Positions 25,536 through 33,549 of a stretch of 64,000 nucleotides of DNA are shown here, one piece after another (positions within the stretch are counted from its first letter, which is position 1; the number at the start of each line of letters is the position of its first letter). This DNA is from Oscillospiraceae bacterium (GTDB taxonomy: Bacteria > Bacillota > Clostridia > Oscillospirales > Acutalibacteraceae). Under the pieces are notes generated by a model. That model saw only the letters and a list, made by a program, of their open reading frames with translations, ran no database searches and had not been told where the DNA came from. Both the position numbers and the translations under genes were made by a program. The stretch spans positions 1-64,000 of the forward strand of contig JAQXVY010000034.1 of the NCBI GenBank assembly GCA_029225165.1. Direction: 5' to 3'.

Positions 25536-27029
25536 TTACTTTTTATAACTGATTCCCGCAGTATAATAAGTTTTCATATAACTATTTATACCCAATTCCT
25601 TTTGAAGGTCGGGGTCGAAAATATATGTTACACCTGAAATATTAATTTCACACCAGCCGTGAGGTGTCCAACCTCCACCGTAAGCCGGGCAATATCCTCG
25701 TACAACCTTGACGGAATAACCGATTTCTCGTGCTAAGAAAGCAAATTGAGATGCATAGGCATAACAATTTCCTTTGTGGTAAGTAAACATATTATTTGCA
25801 TAATACGCCTCGGACATACCCAAAGGCAATCTTTGATATGAATTAGATGTACATACATACTGATATAATGAATATAGCTTTCCTTGTTTTGACTTGATAT
25901 TTTTTGTTTTTTCTTTAACTATTTTTAAAACATTTTTTCTTACATTGGCTGATTCATCAGTTAACGCACAGTTTTTATTGAATTCATAGCCGGAATAACT
26001 GCCGTTTTTAATAAGAATTCCGTTTGATTTTGCAAAATAATAATTCCCCTTGTATTTTTGCCATCCGGTTTTCATTTTGCCGTAACCCTGTCCAATAGTA
26101 CCTTTAGGTGATAGAAAATAGTTATTCTTACCTATTTTTCGTACGCCTGTCTTTAATACGGAATTTTTGTTGAAATAATACTTTCCTTTACCAATCTTCT
26201 TAAATCCTCTATATCCACAGCCTCTAACGCCTAATGCTCCGCTTTTATCAAAATAATAAATCTTACCACTTATTTTTTTCCAACCAGTCTGCAAAACTCC
26301 TGTATGGGAAAAATAAAACTTGTTTCCAGAAACATTATTCAAGCCGGTTTTAGCTTTACCGTTAGCAGAAAAATAATAAAACCTACCATTAAGCTTTTTC
26401 CATCCGGTTTGCATCACACCATATCTACTAAAGTAATAATAATGAGATGATATTTTTTTAATACCTGTTGCCATTGTACCGTCGTAAGAAAAATAATGCT
26501 TTTTGCCGCTAATACCTACCCAGCCTTTTTTCATAATCCTGTTTTTGTCAAAATAATATATTTTTGAATTAATCTTTTTTAATCCAATGTATGCTGTACC
26601 GGTACTTGTATCAAAATAATATCTATTTCCGTCAATATTTTGCCAACCAAAAGACATTGAATAATCATCTTTAAAGTAATACATTTTACTGTCTAAGGTT
26701 ACAAGTCCTTTTATTTTTTTGCCGTATCCATTTTCCGGTGTTGAACCATTTTCCGAATAATAGTAAGTCTTTCCACCACTTTGAGTAACGCCGGTTACCA
26801 AATAACCATTTTCATCAAAAAGATACACGCAACCATCAATTACTTTTTCCTGTGATTTAACAGGGCAGGATTCTTCTAAATACTGCCATCCATTTTCGTC
26901 ACTTGACCAACCAACGGTCACAGTTGGTTCTGTTGTAGTTATTTCAATGTTTTCCGCTGCACTAGCAGAAAATATTGCCACAACGCCTAAAATAACCGCA
27001 ATAACTGCAACAAATAAAATTCTTTTCAT
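25536..27029 (-). CDS. Cell-wall-binding repeat protein with transglutaminase-like domain
   Basis: A 497-residue exported protein. Signal peptide 1-25; from about 40 to 345 there are some fourteen CW_binding/choline-binding-type repeats (GWKKLNGRFYYFSANGKAKTG style), which attach to wall polymers; then a transglutaminase-like domain (about 365-490). The catalytic triad is visible as Cys422 (GNCYAYA), His457 (PHGWCEI) and Asp472 (FDPDL). Such domains crosslink or cleave proteins at the wall. A second protein of related design is encoded at 31082-33010. The ATG at 27029, six codons inside the longest frame, gives the natural signal peptide. Confidence 0.85.
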   Translation of the reverse strand: MKRILFVAVIAVILGVVAIFSASAAENIEITTTEPTVTVGWSSDENGWQYLEESCPVKSQEKVIDGCVYLFDENGYLVTGVTQSGGKTYYYSENGSTPENGYGKKIKGLVTLDSKMYYFKDDYSMSFGWQNIDGNRYYFDTSTGTAYIGLKKINSKIYYFDKNRIMKKGWVGISGKKHYFSYDGTMATGIKKISSHYYYFSRYGVMQTGWKKLNGRFYYFSANGKAKTGLNNVSGNKFYFSHTGVLQTGWKKISGKIYYFDKSGALGVRGCGYRGFKKIGKGKYYFNKNSVLKTGVRKIGKNNYFLSPKGTIGQGYGKMKTGWQKYKGNYYFAKSNGILIKNGSYSGYEFNKNCALTDESANVRKNVLKIVKEKTKNIKSKQGKLYSLYQYVCTSNSYQRLPLGMSEAYYANNMFTYHKGNCYAYASQFAFLAREIGYSVKVVRGYCPAYGGGWTPHGWCEINISGVTYIFDPDLQKELGINSYMKTYYTAGISYKK

Positions 27030-27092
27030 TTTTCCACTCTCTAACATAATTCAAAAAGTATTTGTTTTACAGCATTTTACAATTTTTACAAT

Positions 27093-28115
27093 TTAAAATT
27101 CCTCATATCCGGTTGTTCCATCGGAATAAGTTATTACATAATATCCGTGTCCCGAACCGTCACAATCATAAACTGCTTGCTTTGAAACAACCTGCTTTCC
27201 GCCTTGATTAGCACCGCCGGACTGAGAACTATCGTTCTGTGTTTGCTGAGGGGTAGTCTGCGGCGGCAAAGTGTTTTGAGCCGTGCCGACAGTTACAATC
27301 TTATTAACAGGCTCTTTTGTCACTTTCTCACTTATTTTCTTTTTAGAAGTTTCTTTACCATCAACATACTTAACCTTGTAAGTTACCTCTTTTTCGCCAT
27401 TTACACCTTCCTGAGTAACCTGAGTTTCGCCTGAATTCAGCGAACTGCTCTGCTGTTCCTCAGTTTGGAAATCGATGCTTTCTTTTACTTTTTTATTCTT
27501 GTATTCAACACGCTTTACTGTGATTTTCATACCACTTGTTATTTTTTCCTCAAGCTTAGGAGAAACCGTGTCGTTCTTGCCGAGTGTTATTTTCTGCTCC
27601 TCAAGAAATTCCTTAACCGTTTTTGCAAAAGTTTTGCACTTATCTGTTTTTCCGTCTGCTTTAAAGCTTACCTCAACGCTGTTAGTAAGGGTGATTACCA
27701 TTTTATCCTTAAGATATGACGACTTGTCAACATCACAATTTACACTGTCGTCAAGGGTAAATCCTGCCTTTTTCACAGCGTCCTCTACTGTCCCGCCAAC
27801 AAGCTCAACTACCTTTTCGTCATTTCCATTCTTAACAGTTACCTTTGCATATCTCTTCACAGTAATTTCCGTTGCATCACCAAGTTTTTCATCAGCTTTT
27901 GGATCAGTTTCATCTTTTTCACCAAGAGTTACACCTGCATTTTCCAGTATTTCCTCTATTGTCATACCGGTGTTAGCGTCAGCCTCGGTTGTAACACCGG
28001 TGTCGTTTATCTTAATCTTCACATCTTTACCGCAACCTGTCATAAAAAACATTGCACTGCAAATTGCAAATACAAGTGCAAATGCACCTAATACTGATAC
28101 TATTCTTCTTTTCAT
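27093..28115 (-). CDS. YabE-like lipoprotein with DUF348 and G5 domains
   Basis: A 340-residue lipoprotein (lipobox MTGC near Cys27). It contains two DUF348 ubiquitin-like units (TVKRYAKVTVKNG ... GGTVEDAVKKAGFTL; a second around 135-180), then a G5 domain (about 200-270, QEGVNGEKEVTYKVKYVDG) and a Ser/Gln-rich C-terminal linker ending in a small GYYVITYSDGTTGYEEF motif. YabE-type proteins usually carry a peptidoglycan lytic domain (3D or Rpf); it is absent here. It probably binds wall glycans. The ATG at 28115 has GAGGAG 8 bases upstream. Downstream of the MBOAT/DHHW pair in one run of genes. Confidence 0.8.
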   Translation of the reverse strand: MKRRIVSVLGAFALVFAICSAMFFMTGCGKDVKIKINDTGVTTEADANTGMTIEEILENAGVTLGEKDETDPKADEKLGDATEITVKRYAKVTVKNGNDEKVVELVGGTVEDAVKKAGFTLDDSVNCDVDKSSYLKDKMVITLTNSVEVSFKADGKTDKCKTFAKTVKEFLEEQKITLGKNDTVSPKLEEKITSGMKITVKRVEYKNKKVKESIDFQTEEQQSSSLNSGETQVTQEGVNGEKEVTYKVKYVDGKETSKKKISEKVTKEPVNKIVTVGTAQNTLPPQTTPQQTQNDSSQSGGANQGGKQVVSKQAVYDCDGSGHGYYVITYSDGTTGYEEF

Positions 28116-28136
28116 ATCTATATTTCTCCTCATCTG

Positions 28137-29567
28137 TTAAATTTCAGGCTGATGAATATCGACTTTCTGACTTTTGGATAAAAGATATTCGTCGCCGCTT
28201 TTTATTATTACGCTTACATCAACTGAATCCGGTTTTAAGTATTCCGTAGGAATATATGCCTGATAGCAACAGTCTGAACTTTCGTTTGAAGTTGTAAATG
28301 ATTCAAACCCTCTACTTTTACCGTCCTTATCTTTTACAACAATTATAAACTCGCTGTCATCCTTGCATAATTCCTTGTCAACACTTCCCCCTATGCTGAC
28401 ATACTGCATATTAACCTGTGAAATCTCCGCTTTGGAACCCACAATTTTATCAAAACATTTTGTGGCTTTTGGAACGCTTAACTCCCTTGCAGGAATTACA
28501 GGCGGTGACTGAGCAAACCATATCAGGTTACGCTCGGCAATTTCAAAAATAACAGTATCACTCTGCTGAACACCAACCTCGAGTGCAAGGTTTACAGGGA
28601 ATGTCTTTGTAAAGTATGCCGAATTATATGCGTTTGCAAAGTAAGGTAAAAGTGCGTTTCCAAACGAGTCACGATACATATAAAGCCTACCCGATGCCCC
28701 ATTATTCTGTGTAGCTATAATGGGATCCTCCACACTCTTTGTAGGGGTAACATAGGAATAGCTTTCATCAATGTCGTATTCATAATTGTACTCGGGTTTC
28801 TGAGTGGACGGATAAAGCATTTTTCCTAAATCGCCGTAAAAGTTCTTTGTTCTCTTTGCAGTTGCATTTTCGTAATTATTGTGAACTTTATCAAGACTGT
28901 CAAGAATTTTATTGTAAGCGATTAACGCACCCTTGTTATTCCAATGGGAATCCTGCTGAAGATAAAGCACCTCGTCAAAATCTTTAAGTGTAGCAACCAA
29001 ATCACAGTAGTTTAACTTGCTATCCTTTAATGAAAGAGTAAAATTATTTATATTGCTGTCTGTACTTTCCTTTTTGCCGTAATAATAAGGCATATTTTCA
29101 GGGTACAGCGTATTTTTATTTGGAGCAACAGTGAATAAGAAATCAATGTTGTTTCCGTTAAGATATTCCTGAGTAATCTCCAGGTTGTGCCTTGTATTGA
29201 ATATATCACGGCTTGACATCAGATTTCGTCCAAGGTAATTATCAAGAGTTGAGGAATAGTAAAGCCAATTATTCTTTCCTACAACTACTGAATTTAGGTT
29301 TGAAGTATCAAATATCTTTGACTGAATTTCAGCGTCAGCCGAAATTATCTGCGGTCTAAAGGCATAGTGAGTTGAAAAATAATCCCCAAGTTGTTGAAGG
29401 TATTTTTCGCTAAAATTTCCATCCTCATTTTTTAGTGACGGAATTGTTGTCTGTTGTTCGTTACCAATAGTTTCATTGCTGGGAATAACAGCCATTCCCA
29501 TAAAGGGTAAAACACAGCACAAAAGACAGGTGACAGTAAAAACTATGGAAAATATTTTTTTCTTCAT
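28137..29567 (-). CDS. DHHW/AlgJ-like periplasmic-side acyltransferase partner
   Basis: A 476-residue protein with one N-terminal membrane helix (about 5-27) and a large outside SGNH-like domain. Landmarks include the DSHWNNKGALIAY block and YRDSFGNALLPYFAN, the Ser/Asp/His pieces of the AlgJ/AlgX/DHHW group. These act with an MBOAT protein to O-acetylate surface polysaccharides. The MBOAT gene sits just upstream, 12 bases away, and is read first. The C-terminal 80 residues form a beta domain perhaps for carbohydrate binding. Substrate polymer unknown. Confidence 0.82.
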   Translation of the reverse strand: MKKKIFSIVFTVTCLLCCVLPFMGMAVIPSNETIGNEQQTTIPSLKNEDGNFSEKYLQQLGDYFSTHYAFRPQIISADAEIQSKIFDTSNLNSVVVGKNNWLYYSSTLDNYLGRNLMSSRDIFNTRHNLEITQEYLNGNNIDFLFTVAPNKNTLYPENMPYYYGKKESTDSNINNFTLSLKDSKLNYCDLVATLKDFDEVLYLQQDSHWNNKGALIAYNKILDSLDKVHNNYENATAKRTKNFYGDLGKMLYPSTQKPEYNYEYDIDESYSYVTPTKSVEDPIIATQNNGASGRLYMYRDSFGNALLPYFANAYNSAYFTKTFPVNLALEVGVQQSDTVIFEIAERNLIWFAQSPPVIPARELSVPKATKCFDKIVGSKAEISQVNMQYVSIGGSVDKELCKDDSEFIIVVKDKDGKSRGFESFTTSNESSDCCYQAYIPTEYLKPDSVDVSVIIKSGDEYLLSKSQKVDIHQPEI

Positions 29568-29579
29568 TTCGCTTACCCC

Positions 29580-30998
29580 CTAAAATCTAAAGTAGATGAA
29601 CGGATTGTAGGAAGCACCGGACAATCTGATTATACACCAGAACAGAAGTACAAAAGCAAGGAGATAAAGAACAATCTGTACAACACTTTGCCTTTTGCTT
29701 AAAACACCTGAATTACTTGCTCTAAATCTGTCTGCCAAAGGTTTTATAGGCGCACAACCTATGACTGCTACAATAAACATAACAATGAACCACGGAGTTA
29801 GTTGAGTAAGAGCAAGTGAAATCGACTGTTCGGTGATGTCAAATCCAAAGAACATATTGCCGATAAAATCAAATCCCTGTGATATTGTGTCGGCTCTGAA
29901 AATTACAAATCCCACTGTTACTGCAAATATTGTGTATATGTGATTAATCACCTTTGGAAGTTTGCCGAGTATGGGTATAAACTCCTCAAGCAATAAGAAA
30001 ACACCGTGATACAATCCCCAGATTACAAATGTCCAGCTTGCACCGTGCCAAAGTCCTGTGCAAAAGAATACAATTAATCTGTTTAAAACAGCCCTTAATC
30101 TGCCCTTTCGATTGCCACCGAGAGGTATATATAGGTATTCCTTAAACCAAGTTGAAAGTGATATGTGCCACTTTCTCCAAAAATCACGCACACTTACAGC
30201 GCCATACGGATAGTTGAAGTTTTCTTTGAAATCGAAGCCAAACATCTTTCCCAAACCTATTGCCATATCGGAATATCCCGAAAAATCGTAGTAAATTTGA
30301 AAAAGATAAGCCAACGCACCAATCCATGCTGTGAGAATTGAGGAATATCCATTGCCTGCAGAAAAAATAACATCTGCTGTCTGTCCCATCGTATTGGCAA
30401 TAAGTACCTTTTTGGCAAGTCCGCAAATAAATCGTCGCAAACCCTCTGCAACCTTTTCCGCATTTTGCTTTCTTGCAACAATTTGCTCGCTTATGTCCCT
30501 ATACTTTACAATAGGTCCTGCGATAAGTTGAGGGAAGAATGTTATGTAGAGCAAAACATAAAAGTAATTCTTTTGTGATTCAACTGTCTGACGATAAACA
30601 TCAATTACATAGGACAGTGCCTGAAAGGTGAAAAAAGAAATTCCTATGGGCAAATCAATTTGCGGAACAGGAATAGTAAGTCCTGAAACCGAATTTATGG
30701 ATTCCACAAAGAAAGCTGAATACTTGAATACAGCCAGTATTCCAAGATTGATAATTACTGCGGCAATGAGGGCAACTTTGCCCTTATCCTTGCTTGAAGA
30801 AACAAGCCTCGCACAAGTGTAGTTGAGCAGCGAGCTGAATATCATAAGCAGAATATAGACAGGTTCTCCATAGGAATAGAAAACCAAACTTGCCACAATT
30901 AAAAGTCCGTTTCTGAACTTTAGCGATGGTACTAATGTGTAGAATAAAAATACCGTCGGCAAAAAAACACATAAAAAAACTAATGAACTAAAGACCAT
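29580..30998 (-). CDS. MBOAT O-acyltransferase (AlgI/DltB-like)
   Basis: A 472-residue integral membrane protein with about eleven helices. Diagnostic parts are the RDFWRKWHISLSTWFKEYLY block, YIPLGGNRKG, and WHGASWTFVIWGLYHG with the catalytic His. The family moves acyl groups, usually acetyl, across the membrane to a partner that finishes polymer modification. The partner (DHHW/AlgJ-like) is encoded 12 bases downstream. The pair sits in a run of wall-related genes, which suggests acetylation of a wall or capsular polymer. It is not the teichoic-acid Dlt system because no dltA, C or D is near. Confidence 0.9.
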   Translation of the reverse strand: MVFSSLVFLCVFLPTVFLFYTLVPSLKFRNGLLIVASLVFYSYGEPVYILLMIFSSLLNYTCARLVSSSKDKGKVALIAAVIINLGILAVFKYSAFFVESINSVSGLTIPVPQIDLPIGISFFTFQALSYVIDVYRQTVESQKNYFYVLLYITFFPQLIAGPIVKYRDISEQIVARKQNAEKVAEGLRRFICGLAKKVLIANTMGQTADVIFSAGNGYSSILTAWIGALAYLFQIYYDFSGYSDMAIGLGKMFGFDFKENFNYPYGAVSVRDFWRKWHISLSTWFKEYLYIPLGGNRKGRLRAVLNRLIVFFCTGLWHGASWTFVIWGLYHGVFLLLEEFIPILGKLPKVINHIYTIFAVTVGFVIFRADTISQGFDFIGNMFFGFDITEQSISLALTQLTPWFIVMFIVAVIGCAPIKPLADRFRASNSGVLSKRQSVVQIVLYLLAFVLLFWCIIRLSGASYNPFIYFRF

Positions 30999-31081
30999 TT
31001 ATACTCTCCGACAATAAGCCAATATAATAATATCTTACTTACCCCTATAAATTTTATTGAAACTATGAAAACAGTGTTTCC

Positions 31082-33010
31082 CTATATTTTTACATGCATC
31101 CAAGAATATCCGGGTGCAATAGCGCCCTTGTAGTTCTGATCTAATTTTGTTTCATAGCTAAGTGCATAGTACTCTCTGGTGTGGTGCCTGCTCCATTCCG
31201 GATCGTAAACCAAGCCGTTAATCTCTGCCCAGCCATGACCGCCGCTGCTACAGCAGTACACATTTTTGTATCCTATTCCCTTAGCCATATAGGCAAAAGC
31301 AGAAGCATAGCTGAAGCAGTTGCCTGCACCGTCAACAAACATATCGTTCGCATATAAAATCGGCCAATCATTGCCGGTATAGTGAGGAATTCTTGGGTTC
31401 AATTCTGTATAAGAATTTTTAACATAATCATAGCAAACCTTTAGTTTTTTTGATTTGCTCATATTTTTGTTAGTAATTTTTGCAACTATCTTCAATGCTC
31501 TAAACAATGTACGGTCAGATCTTGAGGAAACCTTGGTTGCCTTTCCGTTAATAACATTCCAGTCTTTTCCCTTGTGAGATATTCCGTTGCAGTAATTAGG
31601 GTCAATTTTACCTTTCTTGTCTGCATAATACCAACCGACTTTCTTTGAACCAACAATGCCGTTTTTCTGTAAAACACCCGAAGAACCAAAGTAATACTTA
31701 TTACCGCTTATTTTTTGCAAGCCGGTTTTCCTAACACCATTTTTAAGACAGTATTTATTTTTGCCCACTTTGATTATACAGTTTGCAAGACTTCCGTTAC
31801 GGTAAAATCTTGTATTTGAAATGAAGTAGCTTATGTTTTTGCCATTCTTGTCAACACAACGAAGAGTGTAGGAATATACTTTATTCTTCATAGCCGAATT
31901 ATCAACATAAGAGTTTCTCGAGGTTATGTCGGCAAGTATTTTCCAGGATGTTCCGAATGTCTTTCTGTAAATTCTGTAGCCTGCAGCACCCGAAACGTTC
32001 TTCCACTGAATAAGGTTTCCGTTGTTTTTCTTTGTAATGCTTGAAATTTTTGGTGGTACAAGGAAAAGGTTTGATTTTCCGTTATTATTAAATCCACTTA
32101 CAGCTTTTCCCTTGCTGTCAAGGCACCTTACAGTGTAGGTATAGGTCGTGCCTGTTTTAAGCTTATTATGGGTAATGCTTGTAGAAGCTGTTGTTCCAAG
32201 AATTTTCCACTTTTTATTACTTCCAAGGTAATATACCCTGTATTTTGTCGCACCGTTACACTTTGTCCAACTGATTTTTGAACCTGTTGCAGTATTTTCA
32301 ATCCTGCTGATTGACGGTGCTTTTACATATGTAATTTTCTTGCCGTTATTATAGTAACTAACAATCTCGCCCTTTGAATCAAGACCTCTTACCGTATATG
32401 TATAGTTTACACCGGAGGTAACATTTTTATCTATATATGATGTGTCGTCAGTATCACCTATAGACATCCAACCGGTGTTCTTTGTTTTTCTGAAAATGCG
32501 GTAGATGTTTATTCCGCTAACTTTATTCCATTTAACTCTTACACCACCGAATGTGTTTTCAAGGGAACTGATTACAGGCGGTGCATAGAATGTATTTTCA
32601 TATCCCTGTGTGGAATAACTACCGATAAAATTATAGTTTTCATCAAGTGCCCTTACGGTGTAGATGTAAGTTGTTCCGTTTTCAAGTGAAGTGTGGGTGT
32701 AGCTTAAACTTGTGCTCTCGCCCACACACTCCCACTCAGTTCCGTTAAGCACATATAGTAAGTAGCTTGCTGCCCCTGAAAACTCACTCCAGCTTACCTT
32801 AGTGCCGTCAGCCGTATTTTCAAAGCCTGTTATTTCCGGAAAATACGGAATTGCAGGTTCTTCTGATTCATTCTCATTATCAGAGGAAACTACCGGCATT
32901 TTAACCAAATAATTGTCAGGTGTTACAACTGCAAAACAGTTGACAATCCCTGTTATAGCTACAAGAATAGCAAGTATTGTTGAACTAAAAATCGACAAAA
33001 TTTTTTTCAT
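31082..33010 (-). CDS. Surface protein with Fn3-like repeats, wall-binding repeats and transglutaminase-like domain
   Basis: A 642-residue exported protein. Signal peptide 1-28; four Fn3-like repeats of about 90 residues each (W-x-x-x-SGAxxYRxYRK ... TYTYTVRCLDSKGK pattern) covering about 65-410; a few CW_binding repeats (about 415-480, KTGLQKISGNKYYFGSSG); and a C-terminal transglutaminase-like domain. The triad is Cys565 (GNCFSYA), His592 (GGHGWAEI) and Asp603 (YDPEW). It shares design with the protein at 25536-27029. The ATG three codons in, 9 bases after GGGGAG, is preferred. Likely a wall-associated crosslinking or proteolytic factor. Confidence 0.82.
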   Translation of the reverse strand: MKKILSIFSSTILAILVAITGIVNCFAVVTPDNYLVKMPVVSSDNENESEEPAIPYFPEITGFENTADGTKVSWSEFSGAASYLLYVLNGTEWECVGESTSLSYTHTSLENGTTYIYTVRALDENYNFIGSYSTQGYENTFYAPPVISSLENTFGGVRVKWNKVSGINIYRIFRKTKNTGWMSIGDTDDTSYIDKNVTSGVNYTYTVRGLDSKGEIVSYYNNGKKITYVKAPSISRIENTATGSKISWTKCNGATKYRVYYLGSNKKWKILGTTASTSITHNKLKTGTTYTYTVRCLDSKGKAVSGFNNNGKSNLFLVPPKISSITKKNNGNLIQWKNVSGAAGYRIYRKTFGTSWKILADITSRNSYVDNSAMKNKVYSYTLRCVDKNGKNISYFISNTRFYRNGSLANCIIKVGKNKYCLKNGVRKTGLQKISGNKYYFGSSGVLQKNGIVGSKKVGWYYADKKGKIDPNYCNGISHKGKDWNVINGKATKVSSRSDRTLFRALKIVAKITNKNMSKSKKLKVCYDYVKNSYTELNPRIPHYTGNDWPILYANDMFVDGAGNCFSYASAFAYMAKGIGYKNVYCCSSGGHGWAEINGLVYDPEWSRHHTREYYALSYETKLDQNYKGAIAPGYSWMHVKI

Positions 33011-33152
33011 TCTGTCCATCTCCCCATCTTAAAAATTTTTAGGCGACAAAAAATAAGTTTTTTCGCAAAAAATCACATTAATTATAACTCATTAATTTTG
33101 CAATGTAAATAGTGGAATTAATTTTTTTACATTTTCTCCCATACAATCCTAT

Positions 33153-33312
33153 GTAAACACTGATTAAATCATTTGCACAGATTGTACAGTCAGATTTTAT
33201 GTCGGTTAGTTCAAAAAACCGCAGGAATACCGACCGTACTCTGAGGATTTTTTGGGCTAACCGGCGAAAAATATGCGCACAAGAGGTGTGAAGTGATTTA
33301 TTCAGTGTTTAC
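33153..33312. mobile_element. MITE-like element, copy A of a 160-bp family
   Basis: A 160-bp non-coding segment with perfect 11-bp terminal inverted repeats GTAAACACTGA / TCAGTGTTTAC. Its whole length aligns with the reverse complement of 62047-62205, sharing ATTTGCACAGATTGT, AACCGCAGGAATAC and GAGGATTTTTTGGGC. No protein is encoded. It occupies intergenic DNA upstream of the 31082-33010 gene. Confidence 0.85.
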
Positions 33313-33537
33313 CTTGGAGACTCGTCCGTTTCAAGTATGCCTTATATGTAGTTTCTGTTCGTCAGACCGAGAGTTTGCTTTAGGCTTACTTCATACTCCA
33401 CCTCACAGTGGACGCACTTGCCCTCTGCTAACAATTACTACTGCCAAGCCTGTAGTGGACTTTCACCACCAAGTTACTGCCCATTCTAGGCAAACCACGA
33501 ATAAAAAGCTCGACTTTCGCCGAGCTTTCTTTTTTCC
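33313..33537 (+). other. Non-coding segment ending in a strong hairpin
   Basis: No credible gene starts here, though a frame of 82 codons is open. The text of the DNA (CCGAGAGTTTGC, CTCCACCTCACAGTGGACGC, TAGTGGACTTTCACCACC) looks like a conserved mobile-element-associated segment known from gut Firmicutes; this is from memory and unverified. It ends in stem AAAGCTCG/CGAGCTTT (33506-33529) plus a T run, a clear plus-strand terminator. It follows the small element copy A directly. Confidence 0.4.
33506..33537 (+). terminator. Strong plus-strand terminator hairpin
   Basis: AAAGCTCG and CGAGCTTT pair around ACTTTCGC, followed by CTTTTTT. It faces convergently toward the end of the LRR gene at 33550. 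Confidence 0.75.
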
Positions 33538-33549
33538 GTAATTGGACAA

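Noticed and set aside
27475-28140. Long plus-strand open frame (221 codons) opposite the G5/DUF348 lipoprotein gene
   Set aside because: It is a mirror of a Lys/Glu/Val-rich gene, has no ribosome site and gives a Ser/Phe-rich low-quality protein. The minus-strand protein has signal peptide and known domains.
33293-33541. 82-codon plus-strand frame (with Cys/Pro/His-rich product)
   Set aside because: Starts inside the mobile element copy A and ends in the terminator; no ribosome site. Treated as non-coding.
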